A stretch of 64,000 nt of DNA from Mycolicibacterium fluoranthenivorans (GTDB lineage: Bacteria > Actinomycetota > Actinomycetes > Mycobacteriales > Mycobacteriaceae): NCBI RefSeq assembly GCF_011758805.1, contig NZ_JAANOW010000004.1:310001-374000 (forward strand). The letters are read 5' to 3'. How positions within the stretch are numbered: position 1 is the first letter of the stretch; every line of letters starts with the position of its first letter. This document shows, piece after piece, positions 1 through 8,341 of this stretch. The notes under the pieces were generated by a model. The model saw only the letters and a list, made by a program, of their open reading frames with translations. It was not told where the DNA came from and made no database searches. The position numbers and the translations under genes were made by a program.

Positions 1-269
1 GGTTCGCGCTGTACAGCGAAGGCGAGCCCGAACGTGCCGCCGACACCCCTGCCCCGCACACACCGGCCCCGGGCACCAACGGCTCGGCCCCGTCCGTCGT
101 CACCGAACTCGGCTACGACGCGCTGACGCTGGCCCAGCTGCGCGCGCGGCTGACCTCCCTGAAGGTCGACGATCTGGAGACCCTGCTGGCCTACGAGGAA
201 ACCACCAAGGCCCGCGCCCCGTTCCAGACGCTGCTCGCCAACAGGATCACCCGCGCGACGGCCAAGTGA
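1..269 (+). CDS. Lipid-droplet-associated protein, C-terminal part (partial)
   Basis: The reading frame is open from the window edge (first full codon at 3) to TGA at 267-269. About 88 residues are visible: a Pro/Ala-rich linker, then a helical stretch ([14 protein letters not shown], then [19 protein letters not shown]). Its position immediately upstream of xseA and the helical tail match the actinobacterial lipid-droplet-associated family (Rv1109c-like, from memory). The stop overlaps the GTG start of xseA by 3 bases, so the two are probably co-translated. The N-terminus lies outside the window, so the family call rests on the tail and synteny. Confidence 0.7.
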   Translation, partial: FALYSEGEPERAADTPAPHTPAPGTNGSAPSVVTELGYDALTLAQLRARLTSLKVDDLETLLAYEETTKARAPFQTLLANRITRATAK

Positions 270-1498
270 GCGATCCGGGCCAGTCACCGGAGAATCCCTG
301 GCCGGTTCGCGCCGTGGCCACCCGGGTGGCCAAGTGGATCGACCGCCTCGGCATGGTGTGGGTCGAGGGCCAGATCGCCCAGCTGACCATGCGTCCCGGC
401 TCTGGCACCGCCTTCATCGTGCTGCGGGACCCGGCCGCCGACATGTCACTGACGATCACGTGCCCGCGGGACCTGGTGGCGAACGCGCCGGTGAAACTCG
501 CCGAGGGCACCCAGGTGATCGTCTACGGCAAGCCGGCGTTCTACACCGGGCGCGGCACGTTCTCCCTTCGGGTGACCGATATCCGCGCGGTCGGCATCGG
601 TGAGCTGCTGGCCCGCATCGACCGGCTGCGCCGGCTGCTGGAGGCCGAGGGTCTGTTCGACCCACGCCTGAAACGCCCGATTCCGTTCCTGCCCAGCACC
701 ATTGGTCTCATCACCGGCCGCGCCTCGGCCGCCGAGCACGATGTCATCGCGGTGGCATCGGCCCGCTGGCCCGCCGTGCGGTTCGCGGTACGCAACACCG
801 CCGTGCAGGGACCCAATGCGGTGGCGCAGATCGTCGAGGAACTCAAGGCGCTGGATGCCGACCCCGAGGTGGACGTCATCGTGCTGGCCCGCGGCGGCGG
901 CAGCGTCGAGGACCTCCTGCCGTTCTCCGACGAAACCCTGTGCCGCGCCATCTCGGCGTGCACCACCGCGGTGATCAGCGCGGTGGGCCACGAACCGGAC
1001 AACCCGCTGTGCGATCTGGTGGCCGACCTGCGCGCCGCGACCCCGACCGACGCCGCCAAACGGGTGGTACCCGACGCCGTCGCCGAACAGGCGCTGGTGA
1101 ACGAGCTGCGCCGCCGCGGCGCCCACTCGCTGCGGCACTGGGTGCACCGCGAACAGCACCTCATCGACCAGCTCCGCACCCGGCCGGTGCTGGCGCAGCC
1201 CTGGCTGGCCCTGGATGCGCGGACCGAGGAGGTGCAGCGGGCCCGTTCCGCCGCGCGCCGCGATATCAACCGGATGATCGCCGGCGAGAGCGATCGTTTG
1301 GAGCACCTGGCCGCGCGGCTGTCGACCCTGGGCCCGGCGGCCACCCTGGCCCGCGGGTACGCGGTGGTTCAAGTCCTGACCGGGCAGACGCACGTTCTGC
1401 GGTCCATCACCGACGCCCCGGCGGGTACCCGGCTCCGGGTCCGTGTCGCCGACGGCGCAGTCATCACCATCAGCGAGGGATCAGATGAAGCCCATTAG
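266..1498 (+). CDS. xseA: Exodeoxyribonuclease VII large subunit
   Basis: 410 residues. It is the catalytic large subunit of exonuclease VII, which degrades single-stranded DNA to oligonucleotides together with XseB. An N-terminal OB-fold (about residues 1-110) is followed by the nuclease domain carrying the family motif [16 protein letters not shown] and [10 protein letters not shown], then a coiled-coil arm and a C-terminal RGYAVV segment. The GTG start overlaps the preceding stop; the 3' end overlaps xseB. The length is normal for actinobacteria. This is an ordinary DNA-repair operon and the call is secure. Confidence 0.96.
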   Translation: MSDPGQSPENPWPVRAVATRVAKWIDRLGMVWVEGQIAQLTMRPGSGTAFIVLRDPAADMSLTITCPRDLVANAPVKLAEGTQVIVYGKPAFYTGRGTFSLRVTDIRAVGIGELLARIDRLRRLLEAEGLFDPRLKRPIPFLPSTIGLITGRASAAEHDVIAVASARWPAVRFAVRNTAVQGPNAVAQIVEELKALDADPEVDVIVLARGGGSVEDLLPFSDETLCRAISACTTAVISAVGHEPDNPLCDLVADLRAATPTDAAKRVVPDAVAEQALVNELRRRGAHSLRHWVHREQHLIDQLRTRPVLAQPWLALDARTEEVQRARSAARRDINRMIAGESDRLEHLAARLSTLGPAATLARGYAVVQVLTGQTHVLRSITDAPAGTRLRVRVADGAVITISEGSDEAH

Positions 1499-1697
1499 TC
1501 AGTTGGGATACGAAGAGGCACGCGACGAACTGGTCGAGGTGGTACGCACCCTCGAGCAGGGTGGACTCGACCTCGACGCTTCGCTCAAGCTCTGGGAAAG
1601 GGGCGAGGAGCTGGCCAAACGATGTGAGGAACACCTGGCCGGAGCCCGCAAACGAGTGGCGGACGCGCTCGGCGCGAACGCGCCTGACGAGGAGTGA
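1485..1697 (+). CDS. xseB: Exodeoxyribonuclease VII small subunit
   Basis: 70 residues from ATG 1485. I prefer this over an in-frame start at 1443 because [16 protein letters not shown] is the family N-terminus and a purine-rich GCGAGGGA lies just upstream (1473-1480). It is a small helical coiled-coil protein containing the conserved block [20 protein letters not shown] and [15 protein letters not shown]. It binds XseA. The start lies 14 nt inside xseA, consistent with translational coupling. Confidence 0.95.
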   Translation: MKPISQLGYEEARDELVEVVRTLEQGGLDLDASLKLWERGEELAKRCEEHLAGARKRVADALGANAPDEE

Positions 1698-1741
1698 TCG
1701 CGCCATCGGTCGGCCCCGGCTTTCGCGGCGGGGTTTAGAAT

Positions 1742-1755
1742 TGGAACACGTTTCA
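1742..1755. promoter_or_regulatory. KstR-type operator upstream of 3-beta-HSD gene
   Basis: The sequence TGGAACACGTTTCA fits the KstR consensus TNNAACNNGTTNNA at all constrained positions. A candidate -10 hexamer TATGCT (1758-1763) follows at once, and the ATG of the 3-beta-HSD gene begins six bases after it (1770), so the transcript is probably leaderless. KstR is the TetR-family repressor of mycobacterial sterol catabolism, relieved by a cholesterol-derived CoA thioester. Binding here is inferred from sequence. Confidence 0.65.
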
Positions 1756-1769
1756 TTTATGCTCTGGGC

Positions 1770-2858
1770 ATGGGTGACGCATCACTGACGACTGACCTCG
1801 GCCGCGTTCTGGTGACGGGAGGCTCCGGCTTCGTCGGCGCCAACCTGGTGACCACCCTGCTGGAGCGGGGACACGAGGTGCGCTCGTTCGACCGGGCGCC
1901 CTCTCCCCTGCCGGATCATCCGAACCTGCAGACCGTCGTCGGCGACATCACCAACACCGATGACGTCGCCAAGGCCGTGGCCGGCATCGACACCGTCATG
2001 CACACCGCGGCGATCATCGATCTGATGGGCGGCGCGTCGGTCACCGAGGAGTACCGGCAGCGCAGTTTCTCGGTGAACGTCGAAGGCACCAAGAACCTGG
2101 TGCGCGCCGGACAAGCCGCGGGTGTGCAGCGGTTCGTCTACACGGCGTCCAACAGTGTGGTGATGGGCGGTCAGGACATCGTCCACGGCGACGAAACCCT
2201 GCCCTACACCAACAGGTTCAACGACCTGTACACCGAAACCAAAGTGGTGGCCGAGAAGTTCGTGCTCTCGGAGAACGGGGCGAACGGCGGCATGCTGACC
2301 TGCTCCATCCGACCGAGCGGGATCTGGGGCCGCGGCGACCAGACCATGTTCCGCAAAGTGTTCGAGAACGTGCTCGCCGGACACGTCAAGGTGCTCGTCG
2401 GCAACAAGAACATCAAGCTGGACAACTCGTACGTACACAACCTGATTCACGGCTTCATCTTGGCCGGACAGCACCTGGTGCCCGGTGGCAGCGCACCGGG
2501 CCAGGCATACTTCATCAACGATGCCGAGCCGCTCAACATGTTCGAGTTCGCCCGCCCGGTGCTCGCGGCCTGCGAACGCCCCCTGCCCACGTTCCGGGTG
2601 TCCGGCAAGCTGGTGCACAAGGCGATGATGGCCTGGCAGTGGTTGCACTTCAAGTTCGGCATTCCCCAACCGCTGATCGAACCCCTTGCAGTGGAACGGC
2701 TTTACCTCAACAACTACTTCTCGGTGGCCAAGGCCGAGCGCGACCTCGGCTACCGGCCGCTGTTCACCACCGAGCAGGCCATGGCCGAGTGCCTGCCGTA
2801 CTACACCGACTTGTTCCACCAGATGCAGAGCAAGGCCGGCGAGCCCGCCGCGGTGTGA
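1770..2858 (+). CDS. hsd: 3-beta-hydroxysteroid dehydrogenase / delta5-delta4 isomerase (NAD-dependent)
   Basis: 362 residues, extended SDR fold. It oxidises the 3-beta-hydroxyl of cholesterol-type sterols to the 4-en-3-one, the first ring step of sterol catabolism. Visible are the Rossmann motif G17-G20-G23 (VTGGSGFVG), the D(I)TNTDDV segment, and the catalytic pair Y154 and K158 (YTETK). Length and synteny directly after xseB match Rv1106c. The start is set by the -10 TATGCT six bases upstream, implying a leaderless mRNA, and a KstR-type operator overlaps that promoter. A strong hairpin follows the stop. Confidence 0.9.
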   Translation: MGDASLTTDLGRVLVTGGSGFVGANLVTTLLERGHEVRSFDRAPSPLPDHPNLQTVVGDITNTDDVAKAVAGIDTVMHTAAIIDLMGGASVTEEYRQRSFSVNVEGTKNLVRAGQAAGVQRFVYTASNSVVMGGQDIVHGDETLPYTNRFNDLYTETKVVAEKFVLSENGANGGMLTCSIRPSGIWGRGDQTMFRKVFENVLAGHVKVLVGNKNIKLDNSYVHNLIHGFILAGQHLVPGGSAPGQAYFINDAEPLNMFEFARPVLAACERPLPTFRVSGKLVHKAMMAWQWLHFKFGIPQPLIEPLAVERLYLNNYFSVAKAERDLGYRPLFTTEQAMAECLPYYTDLFHQMQSKAGEPAAV

Positions 2859-2863
2859 CCGCC

Positions 2864-2913
2864 AGAAACTGGACGAGGCCGGCGACGCTGTAGCGTCCCG
2901 GCCTCTGGTTTCT
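2864..2913. terminator. Hairpin terminator between hsd and the convergent hypothetical gene
   Basis: A nested inverted repeat: AGAAAC/GTTTCT outer arms (2864-2869, 2908-2913), GAGGCCGG/CCGGCCTC (2875-2882, 2898-2905) and GACGCT/AGCGTC (2884-2889, 2892-2897). It starts six bases after the hsd stop and also faces the end of the minus-strand gene at 2990, so it probably terminates in both directions. No long T-tract, as is usual in mycobacteria. Confidence 0.7.
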
Positions 2914-2989
2914 CGCTCGGCATCTACAGAACCGGGGAAACTTGTCTGCCAGGTTACGGTACGGCCCACCGATTCGGCAAAAACCCGGC

Positions 2990-3433
2990 CTACTTTTGGC
3001 GCGCTCGCCCACCGCCGAGAATGGCCCGCAACGTCTGCACGCTGGGAGGACTGGCCGCGGTGGCGACAGCGGCCAGCACCAGGCGCGCGTCGAGCTCCGT
3101 GGCAGCCGGTGGCACCACGAAGAGCAACGAGTGCCGGTTGTGGGTGCCCATCAAATAGAGCGTGTCCCGGGCGATCAGCGAATACGCGTCGACGGGCACT
3201 GACGTCGAGCCGCGAATGAGCCGGGCCGGCGCCGTGTCCCACCAGATCGGGTCGTAGAGCACCCGGCGCACCGGCCCGATGCGAAGTCCGAGCACCGCCA
3301 CCAGATCGGCCAATCCCGTACCGAGTTGACGGTCGCTCGGCCACCACGCGCCGGCGACGGTACCTTGCAGTCCCGGGTGGTTGGACAGTGCCAGGCGCGC
3401 TATGAGCGCGGCATGCGCATCGTCATCAGCCAT
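2990..3433 (-). CDS. Hypothetical protein, no recognised family
   Basis: 147 residues from ATG at 3433 (MADDDAHAALIARLAL). An in-frame upstream start at 3517 would run through a strong inverted repeat and adds an Arg-rich, unlikely leader. The protein is soluble-looking, with a hydrophobic core segment (DTLYLMGTHNRHSLLFVVPP) and an Ala-rich C-terminal helix (LDARLVLAAVATAA). I do not recognise the family; codon use is normal for the genome. It converges on hsd across a terminator. A perfect 10-bp inverted repeat lies 7 bases upstream of the start and could control expression. Confidence 0.6.
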   Translation of the reverse strand: MADDDAHAALIARLALSNHPGLQGTVAGAWWPSDRQLGTGLADLVAVLGLRIGPVRRVLYDPIWWDTAPARLIRGSTSVPVDAYSLIARDTLYLMGTHNRHSLLFVVPPAATELDARLVLAAVATAASPPSVQTLRAILGGGRARQK

Positions 3434-3440
3434 CGGCGAT

Positions 3441-3471
3441 GCTCCCGTCTCTGGAGACCGCAGACGGGAGC
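3441..3471 (-). promoter_or_regulatory. Inverted repeat in the leader of the hypothetical gene
   Basis: GCTCCCGTCT (3441-3450) and AGACGGGAGC (3462-3471) are perfect 10-bp arms with an 11-base loop, located just upstream of the ATG at 3433. It could be a leader hairpin that masks the ribosome site, an attenuator, or a protein operator. Confidence 0.45.
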
Positions 3472-3681
3472 CGAGAAGGCGGCGCGCGAGGAACCTACGA
3501 TGACTCCACCCTAGCAAACCCCGCAGACTACCGTGAGGATACGCGCAATACGTTGCTGCGCAACATGATTCACCGACGCTGGGGAGGCTGCCCGACGGAG
3601 CGCCAAAGCTGCCGAAACCCTCGATCAGGCGGCGAAATCCCCTAGCATCGACTGCAGGTCGCCAATCGAAGGAGTTGCCTC

Positions 3682-5226
3682 ATGCCCGACGGAAAGCCGA
3701 ACATCCTCGTGATCTGGGGCGACGATATCGGGATCTCCAATCTCAGCTGCTACAGCCGGGGAATGATGGGTTACTTCACGCCCAATATCGACCGGATCGC
3801 CGACGAGGGCATGCTGTTCACCGACTCCTACGGGGAACAGAGCTGCACCGCCGGACGCTCGTCGTTCATCACCGGCCAGAGCGTCTACCGCACCGGGATG
3901 AGCAAGGTCGGTATGCCCGGCGTGGACATCGGCCTGCAGAAAGAGGACCCGACGATTGCCGAACTGCTCAAACCGCTCGGCTACGCCACCGGCCAGTTCG
4001 GCAAGAACCATTTGGGTGATCTCAACAAGTTCCTGCCCACCGCACACGGCTTCGACGAGTTCTTCGGCAACCTCTACCACCTCAACGCGGAGGAGGAGCC
4101 CGAGCACGAGGACTACCCCACCGCCGAGGAGGCCCCGATGCTGCGCAAGGCGCTGCTGCCGCGCGGTGTCATCCACTCCTGGGCCACCGACGAGGACAGC
4201 GGCGAGGTCGACGAACGGTACGGCCCGGTGGGCAAACAGCGCATCGAGGACACCGGTCCGCTGAGCGCACTCCGGATGGAGACCATCGACGACGAGACCA
4301 CCGAGGCATGCGCCGACTTCATCACACGCCAGCACGCCGCGGACACCCCGTTCTTCGTCTGGATGAACATGACCCACATGCACTTCCGGACGCACACCAA
4401 ACCGGAGAGCCGCGGTCAGGCCGGGCGCTGGCAGTCTCCGTATCACGACACGATGATCGATCACGACCGCAACGTGGGCACGCTGCTGGACCTGCTCGAC
4501 GAGTTGGGCCTCGCCGAGGACACCATCGTCATCTACTCCACGGACAACGGTCCGCACGCCAACAGCTGGCCGGACGGCGCCACCACCCCATTCCGCAGCG
4601 AGAAGGCCACCAACTGGGAGGGCGCCTTCCGGATCCCGGAACTGATCCGCTGGCCCGGAAAGATCAAGGCCGGGTCGGTCTCGAATGAGATTGTGCAGCA
4701 TCATGACTGGCTGCCCACCTTCCTGGCGGCCGCGGGTGACCCGGACATCGTCGACAAGCTCAAGGCGGGGCACACCGCCGGGGACGAGACCTTCAAGGTG
4801 CATATCGACGGTTACAACCTGCTGCCGTATCTGACCGGTGAGGTCGACGAGAGCCCACGGCGCGGTCTGATCTACTTCTCCGACGACGGCGATGTGCTCG
4901 GCATCCGGTTCGACAACTGGAAGATCGTCTTCATGGAGCAGCGCTGCCAGGGCACGCTCCAGCTGTGGTTCGAACCGTTCACCAAGCTGCGCGCACCCAA
5001 GTTGTTCAACCTGCGCACCGATCCGTTCGAACACGCCGATGTCACCTCGAATACCTACTGGGACTGGGTGATAGACCGGCTGTATCTGATGTTCTACGGC
5101 TCGGCGCTGGTCAATCGGTTCCTTGAGACGTTCAAGGAGTTCCCGCCGCGGCAGGAGCCGGCGTCGTTCACGATCAACAACGCGGTCGAGGAGCTGGAGA
5201 AGTTCCTGGCCAACCGCGGCGGATGA
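3682..5226 (+). CDS. Arylsulfatase (Cys-type, formylglycine-dependent)
   Basis: 514 residues, alkaline-phosphatase/sulfatase superfamily. It hydrolyses sulfate esters. The modification site is SCTAGRSS with Cys55, the residue converted to formylglycine by an FGE. Asp14-Asp15 (WGDDIG) provide metal ligands, and the later blocks STDNGPH and SEKATNWEG supply the remaining metal and sulfate-binding residues. No signal peptide is visible, so it is probably cytoplasmic. It is the first gene of an operon: its stop overlaps the HAD gene by 4 bases (ATGA), and an FGE follows. The substrate is not evident; the next gene upstream is a sterol dehydrogenase. Confidence 0.92.
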   Translation: MPDGKPNILVIWGDDIGISNLSCYSRGMMGYFTPNIDRIADEGMLFTDSYGEQSCTAGRSSFITGQSVYRTGMSKVGMPGVDIGLQKEDPTIAELLKPLGYATGQFGKNHLGDLNKFLPTAHGFDEFFGNLYHLNAEEEPEHEDYPTAEEAPMLRKALLPRGVIHSWATDEDSGEVDERYGPVGKQRIEDTGPLSALRMETIDDETTEACADFITRQHAADTPFFVWMNMTHMHFRTHTKPESRGQAGRWQSPYHDTMIDHDRNVGTLLDLLDELGLAEDTIVIYSTDNGPHANSWPDGATTPFRSEKATNWEGAFRIPELIRWPGKIKAGSVSNEIVQHHDWLPTFLAAAGDPDIVDKLKAGHTAGDETFKVHIDGYNLLPYLTGEVDESPRRGLIYFSDDGDVLGIRFDNWKIVFMEQRCQGTLQLWFEPFTKLRAPKLFNLRTDPFEHADVTSNTYWDWVIDRLYLMFYGSALVNRFLETFKEFPPRQEPASFTINNAVEELEKFLANRGG

Positions 5227-6101
5227 GCCTGCCGTCCTGGAACGACGGCCCCACGAAGTCGGCGATCGTCGACTTCGTGGGCCACGCCGTGAACCTGCCG
5301 CCCGAGGACCGCGTCGCGGTGTTCGACAACGACGGCACCCTCTGGGTGGAGAAGCCCGCGTACATCCAGCTGGACTTCCTGGTCCGTCGGCTGGCCGTGC
5401 AAGCGGCCGCCGATCCGACGCTGGCGACGAGGCAGCCGTATGCGGCAGCAGCCGCCGGCGATCTCGGTTGGTTCGGCGAGGCCGTCACCAAGCACTACAA
5501 CGGCGATGATTCCGATCTCAAAGTTCTTGCCGGGGGTCTTCTTTCGGCCTATCAAGGGCTGACGGTCGAGGAGCACGCGGCGCGCGTCTCGGCATTCTTC
5601 GCCGAGGCCTCGCACCCCACGCTGGGGCGGCCGTACACCGCGTGCGGGTACGCCCCGATGGTCGAGTTGTTGCGGTATCTGGAGGCGAACGGGTTCACCT
5701 GCTACATCGTCTCCGGTGGCGGACGCGATTTCATGCGGCCGGTGACCACCGCCCTGTACGGGATCCCACCCGAGCGTGTGGTGGGCAGCTCGGTGGGCGT
5801 CACGTTCACCGGCGGCAGCCTGGTGACAACCGGGCAGCCGGAATTCCTCAACGACGGCCCGGTCAAGCCGGTGCGGATCTGGGACCGGATCGGGCGGCGG
5901 CCCATCTTTGCCGCGGGCAACTCCAACGGTGACATCGAAATGCTGCAGTACACCAATGGTTTCCGGCTGCTCGTCCGGCACGACGATGCCGAGCGTGAAT
6001 TCGACTACACCGCTGGTGCGGAGAAGGCGCTGGATCTGGCCGAGACCGAGAGCTGGACGGTGGCCAGCATCCAGAACGACTGGGCGCACGTCTTTGCCTG
6101 A
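5223..6101 (+). CDS. HAD-superfamily hydrolase (phosphoserine-phosphatase-like)
   Basis: 292 residues. Motif I is FDNDGT with Asp35 and Asp37, motif II is IVSGGG, and the C-terminal metal motif is AGNSNGDIEM, so it should be an active Mg-dependent phosphatase of the PSP-like class. A helical cap lies between motifs I and II. ATG overlaps the sulfatase stop (ATGA), and the FGE start overlaps its own 3' end, so all three genes are co-transcribed. Its role beside a sulfatase is unclear: it could act on a phosphorylated product or on phosphate and sulfate esters of the same compound. Confidence 0.85.
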   Translation: MSLPSWNDGPTKSAIVDFVGHAVNLPPEDRVAVFDNDGTLWVEKPAYIQLDFLVRRLAVQAAADPTLATRQPYAAAAAGDLGWFGEAVTKHYNGDDSDLKVLAGGLLSAYQGLTVEEHAARVSAFFAEASHPTLGRPYTACGYAPMVELLRYLEANGFTCYIVSGGGRDFMRPVTTALYGIPPERVVGSSVGVTFTGGSLVTTGQPEFLNDGPVKPVRIWDRIGRRPIFAAGNSNGDIEMLQYTNGFRLLVRHDDAEREFDYTAGAEKALDLAETESWTVASIQNDWAHVFA

Positions 6102-6972
6102 CGACCTGGTGTGGATTCCGCCGCAGACGGCGATGCTCGGCTCGAACGAGCACGAGCCCGAAGAAGGACCCGCACACGAGGTCAGCACGGACGGGTTCTG
6201 GATCCAGCCCCATCAGGTGACCAATGCGCAGTACGCAGAATTCGTGGCCGACACCGGCTATGTCACCGTCGCCGAACGCCCGGTGGACCCGACGGACTTC
6301 CCCGGCGCCCCAGCGGAGAATCTGGTGCCGGGTTCCCTGGTGTTCAGGCGCACTGCCGGGCCCGTCGACCTCCGCCACCTCAGCCAGTGGTGGGTGTGGA
6401 CGCCCGGCGCCTGCTGGAACCATCCGCGCGGGCCGCGGTCCACATTGGCGGGCCGGGACCGGCACCCGGTGGTGCACATCGCCTTCGAGGACGCACAGAC
6501 CTACGCCGACTGGGCCGGGCTGACGCTGCCCACCGAAGCGCAATGGGAGACCGCCGCGCGCGGTGGTCTCCCGGGCGCGACGTACACCTGGGGTGACGAA
6601 CCCGAACGGCCCGGGCAGCGGCTGGCCAACTACTGGCACGGCGAGTTCCCCTACCTCCCCGAAACCGGCTACGGCACCACCCAGCCGGTGGGGAGCTTCC
6701 CGCCCAACGACTACGGACTGTTCGATATGGCCGGCAATGTCTGGGAATGGACCGCCGACTTCTACGGCCCTGATCGCGCCGGCACCCCATGCTGCGCGGC
6801 CGACAGCTACGACCCCCGCGAACCACAGTTCCAGATCGCGCGCCGGGTGATCAAAGGCGGATCCTTCCTGTGCGCCGACAGCTACTGCATGCGATACCGG
6901 CCCGCCGCGCGACGACCCCAGCAGATCGATACCGGCATGAGTCATATCGGCTTTCGCTGCATCAAGGGCTGA
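6094..6972 (+). CDS. Formylglycine-generating enzyme (SUMF1/FGE family sulfatase activator)
   Basis: 292 residues from a TTG at 6094, overlapping the HAD stop by 8 bases; GTG 6109 is an alternative start. The FGE-sulfatase fold is clear: FWIQPHQVTNAQYAEFV near the N-terminus, then LPTEAQWETAARGG, then AGNVWEWTADF, ending GGSFLCADSYC and IGFRC. The two copper-binding active-site cysteines are C260 and C265 (C-x4-C), as in catalytically competent FGEs and unlike ergothioneine synthase EgtB. It should convert Cys55 of the adjacent sulfatase to formylglycine. Pairing enzyme and target in one operon makes the cassette self-sufficient. Confidence 0.9.
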   Translation: MPDDLVWIPPQTAMLGSNEHEPEEGPAHEVSTDGFWIQPHQVTNAQYAEFVADTGYVTVAERPVDPTDFPGAPAENLVPGSLVFRRTAGPVDLRHLSQWWVWTPGACWNHPRGPRSTLAGRDRHPVVHIAFEDAQTYADWAGLTLPTEAQWETAARGGLPGATYTWGDEPERPGQRLANYWHGEFPYLPETGYGTTQPVGSFPPNDYGLFDMAGNVWEWTADFYGPDRAGTPCCAADSYDPREPQFQIARRVIKGGSFLCADSYCMRYRPAARRPQQIDTGMSHIGFRCIKG

Positions 6973-6987
6973 GGAATGTGGGCGCGC

Positions 6988-7197
6988 TCAATCGAACCCC
7001 GGTGCGATGAACCGCTCAAGCAGACGCTGCTCGGCAGCCTGGTCGTCGGCCGGCCAGAACAACAACGCCAGCACCACCCGGACTATCCAGCCCGCGGCAC
7101 CGTGACACCCTTCGCGATGGGCGACCAGCTGAGTCCCCACGAGTTCCGGCTCGGCCGCGCCCGCCGTGCTCGGGCAACTCCTGGGCCGGTTGGATCT
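6988..7197 (-). pseudogene. Possible remnant of a TetR-family regulator C-terminus
   Basis: This 298-base gap between the FGE and epimerase genes holds no intact gene. On the minus strand one frame is open from about 7197 to TGA at 6988-6990 and reads, near its end, GAAGWIVRVVLALLFWPA then LLERFIAPGFD. That resembles the last helix and tail of TetR-type regulators. There is no HTH, a stop lies just upstream in frame, and no convincing start exists. I read it as a decayed fragment next to the KstR-like site; a chance ORF is possible. Confidence 0.35.
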
Positions 7198-7236
7198 ACG
7201 GATGCAGTGAGCCCAACAGCGTCCATTCGCTAGGGT

Positions 7237-7250
7237 TGGAACACGTTCTC
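7237..7250. promoter_or_regulatory. KstR-like operator upstream of the epimerase-SDR operon
   Basis: TGGAACACGTTCTC matches TNNAACNNGTTNNA except for the last base (C for A). It lies about 20 bases before the ATG at 7271, and TAGGGT at 7231-7236 could be the -10. The ten-base core GGAACACGTT is identical to the site before hsd, suggesting the same regulator. Confidence 0.5.
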
Positions 7251-7270
7251 ATTCCCCCGATGGAGGGCCT

Positions 7271-8341
7271 ATGACCGATACCGTGCTGGTAACCGGCGCT
7301 TTCGGACTTGTCGGGTCCGCCACCGTGCACCGCCTCGCCGCGGACGGCCGTCGGGTGGTCGCGACCGATCTCGATACGCCCGGCAACCAGAAGGCGGCCG
7401 CGGCCCTGCCGGTCGGTGTCACCGTGCGCTGGGCCGATCTGACCGATCCGTCCGCCGTCGGCGCCCTGGTCGCCGATATCACGCCATCGGCCATCATCCA
7501 CCTGGCCGCCGTCATCCCGCCGTTCATCTACCAGCGCCGCGGACTGGCCGAGAAGGTCAACGTCGGCGCCACCGCAAGCCTGGTGGCCGCAGCCGAAAAG
7601 TTGCCTACCCCACCACGTTTCGTTCTCGCGTCCAGCATCGCGGTGTACGGGTCACGCAATCCGCACACCGTCTCGGGCGTACTCACCGCCGATACTCCCG
7701 TCCACCCTGCCGACATCTACGGCGACCACAAGGTCAGGGCCGAAGCCCTGGTACGGTCCTCGGCGCTGGACTGGGTGATCCTGCGGCTCGGCGGGGTGCT
7801 CACCGTCAATCCGGGCTCCTACATGAAGATGGACAACTTCTACTTCGAGGGCACGCTGCCCACCGACGGGCGCCTGCAGACCGTCGACGTCCGGGATGTG
7901 GCACGGGCGTTCGCCGCCGCCACCACCGCCGATGCCGTCGGCGAGACCCTGTTGATCGGCGGTGACGACCACACCCACCGGCTCCTGCAGGGCGACGTGG
8001 CACCCGCCATGGCCGCCGCACTGGGATTGGTCGGCGGACTGCCCACCGGCCTCAAAGGTGATCCCCACGATGACGCCGGCTGGTTCAACACCGACTGGAT
8101 GGACACCACCCGATCCCAGGAAGTTCTTGATTTCCAACGTCATTCGTGGCCGCAGATGCTGATCGAGACGGCCGCGAACGCCGGTATCAAACGTCCACTG
8201 CTGCGGTTGGTCGCACCACTGGCCAAGCAGGTCCTGCAACGCCGAACGGCGTACTACGGCACCGGTCAGCGCTATGCCGACCCGTGGCAGGCGATCAAAG
8301 CCAAATGGGGCGATCCTCGCCCGGACGGGAGTCAGGCGTGA
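7271..8341 (+). CDS. NAD-dependent epimerase/dehydratase family protein
   Basis: 356 residues, extended SDR. It has Rossmann motif TGAFGLVG (G9, G12, G15) and the catalytic pair Y150/K154 (YGDHK). GGAGGG precedes the ATG at 7271. The gene overlaps the following SDR by 4 bases (GTGA) and is likely co-transcribed with it. A KstR-like operator upstream suggests a role in sterol or lipid catabolism, perhaps oxidation or reduction of a side-chain or ring hydroxyl. The exact substrate cannot be read from sequence. Confidence 0.85.
   Translation: MTDTVLVTGAFGLVGSATVHRLAADGRRVVATDLDTPGNQKAAAALPVGVTVRWADLTDPSAVGALVADITPSAIIHLAAVIPPFIYQRRGLAEKVNVGATASLVAAAEKLPTPPRFVLASSIAVYGSRNPHTVSGVLTADTPVHPADIYGDHKVRAEALVRSSALDWVILRLGGVLTVNPGSYMKMDNFYFEGTLPTDGRLQTVDVRDVARAFAAATTADAVGETLLIGGDDHTHRLLQGDVAPAMAAALGLVGGLPTGLKGDPHDDAGWFNTDWMDTTRSQEVLDFQRHSWPQMLIETAANAGIKRPLLRLVAPLAKQVLQRRTAYYGTGQRYADPWQAIKAKWGDPRPDGSQA

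Noticed and set aside
3682..6972. Sulfatase block as a genomic island or phage cargo
   Set aside because: Base and codon use look like the neighbours and there is no integrase, tRNA or flanking repeat, so recent transfer is not supported.
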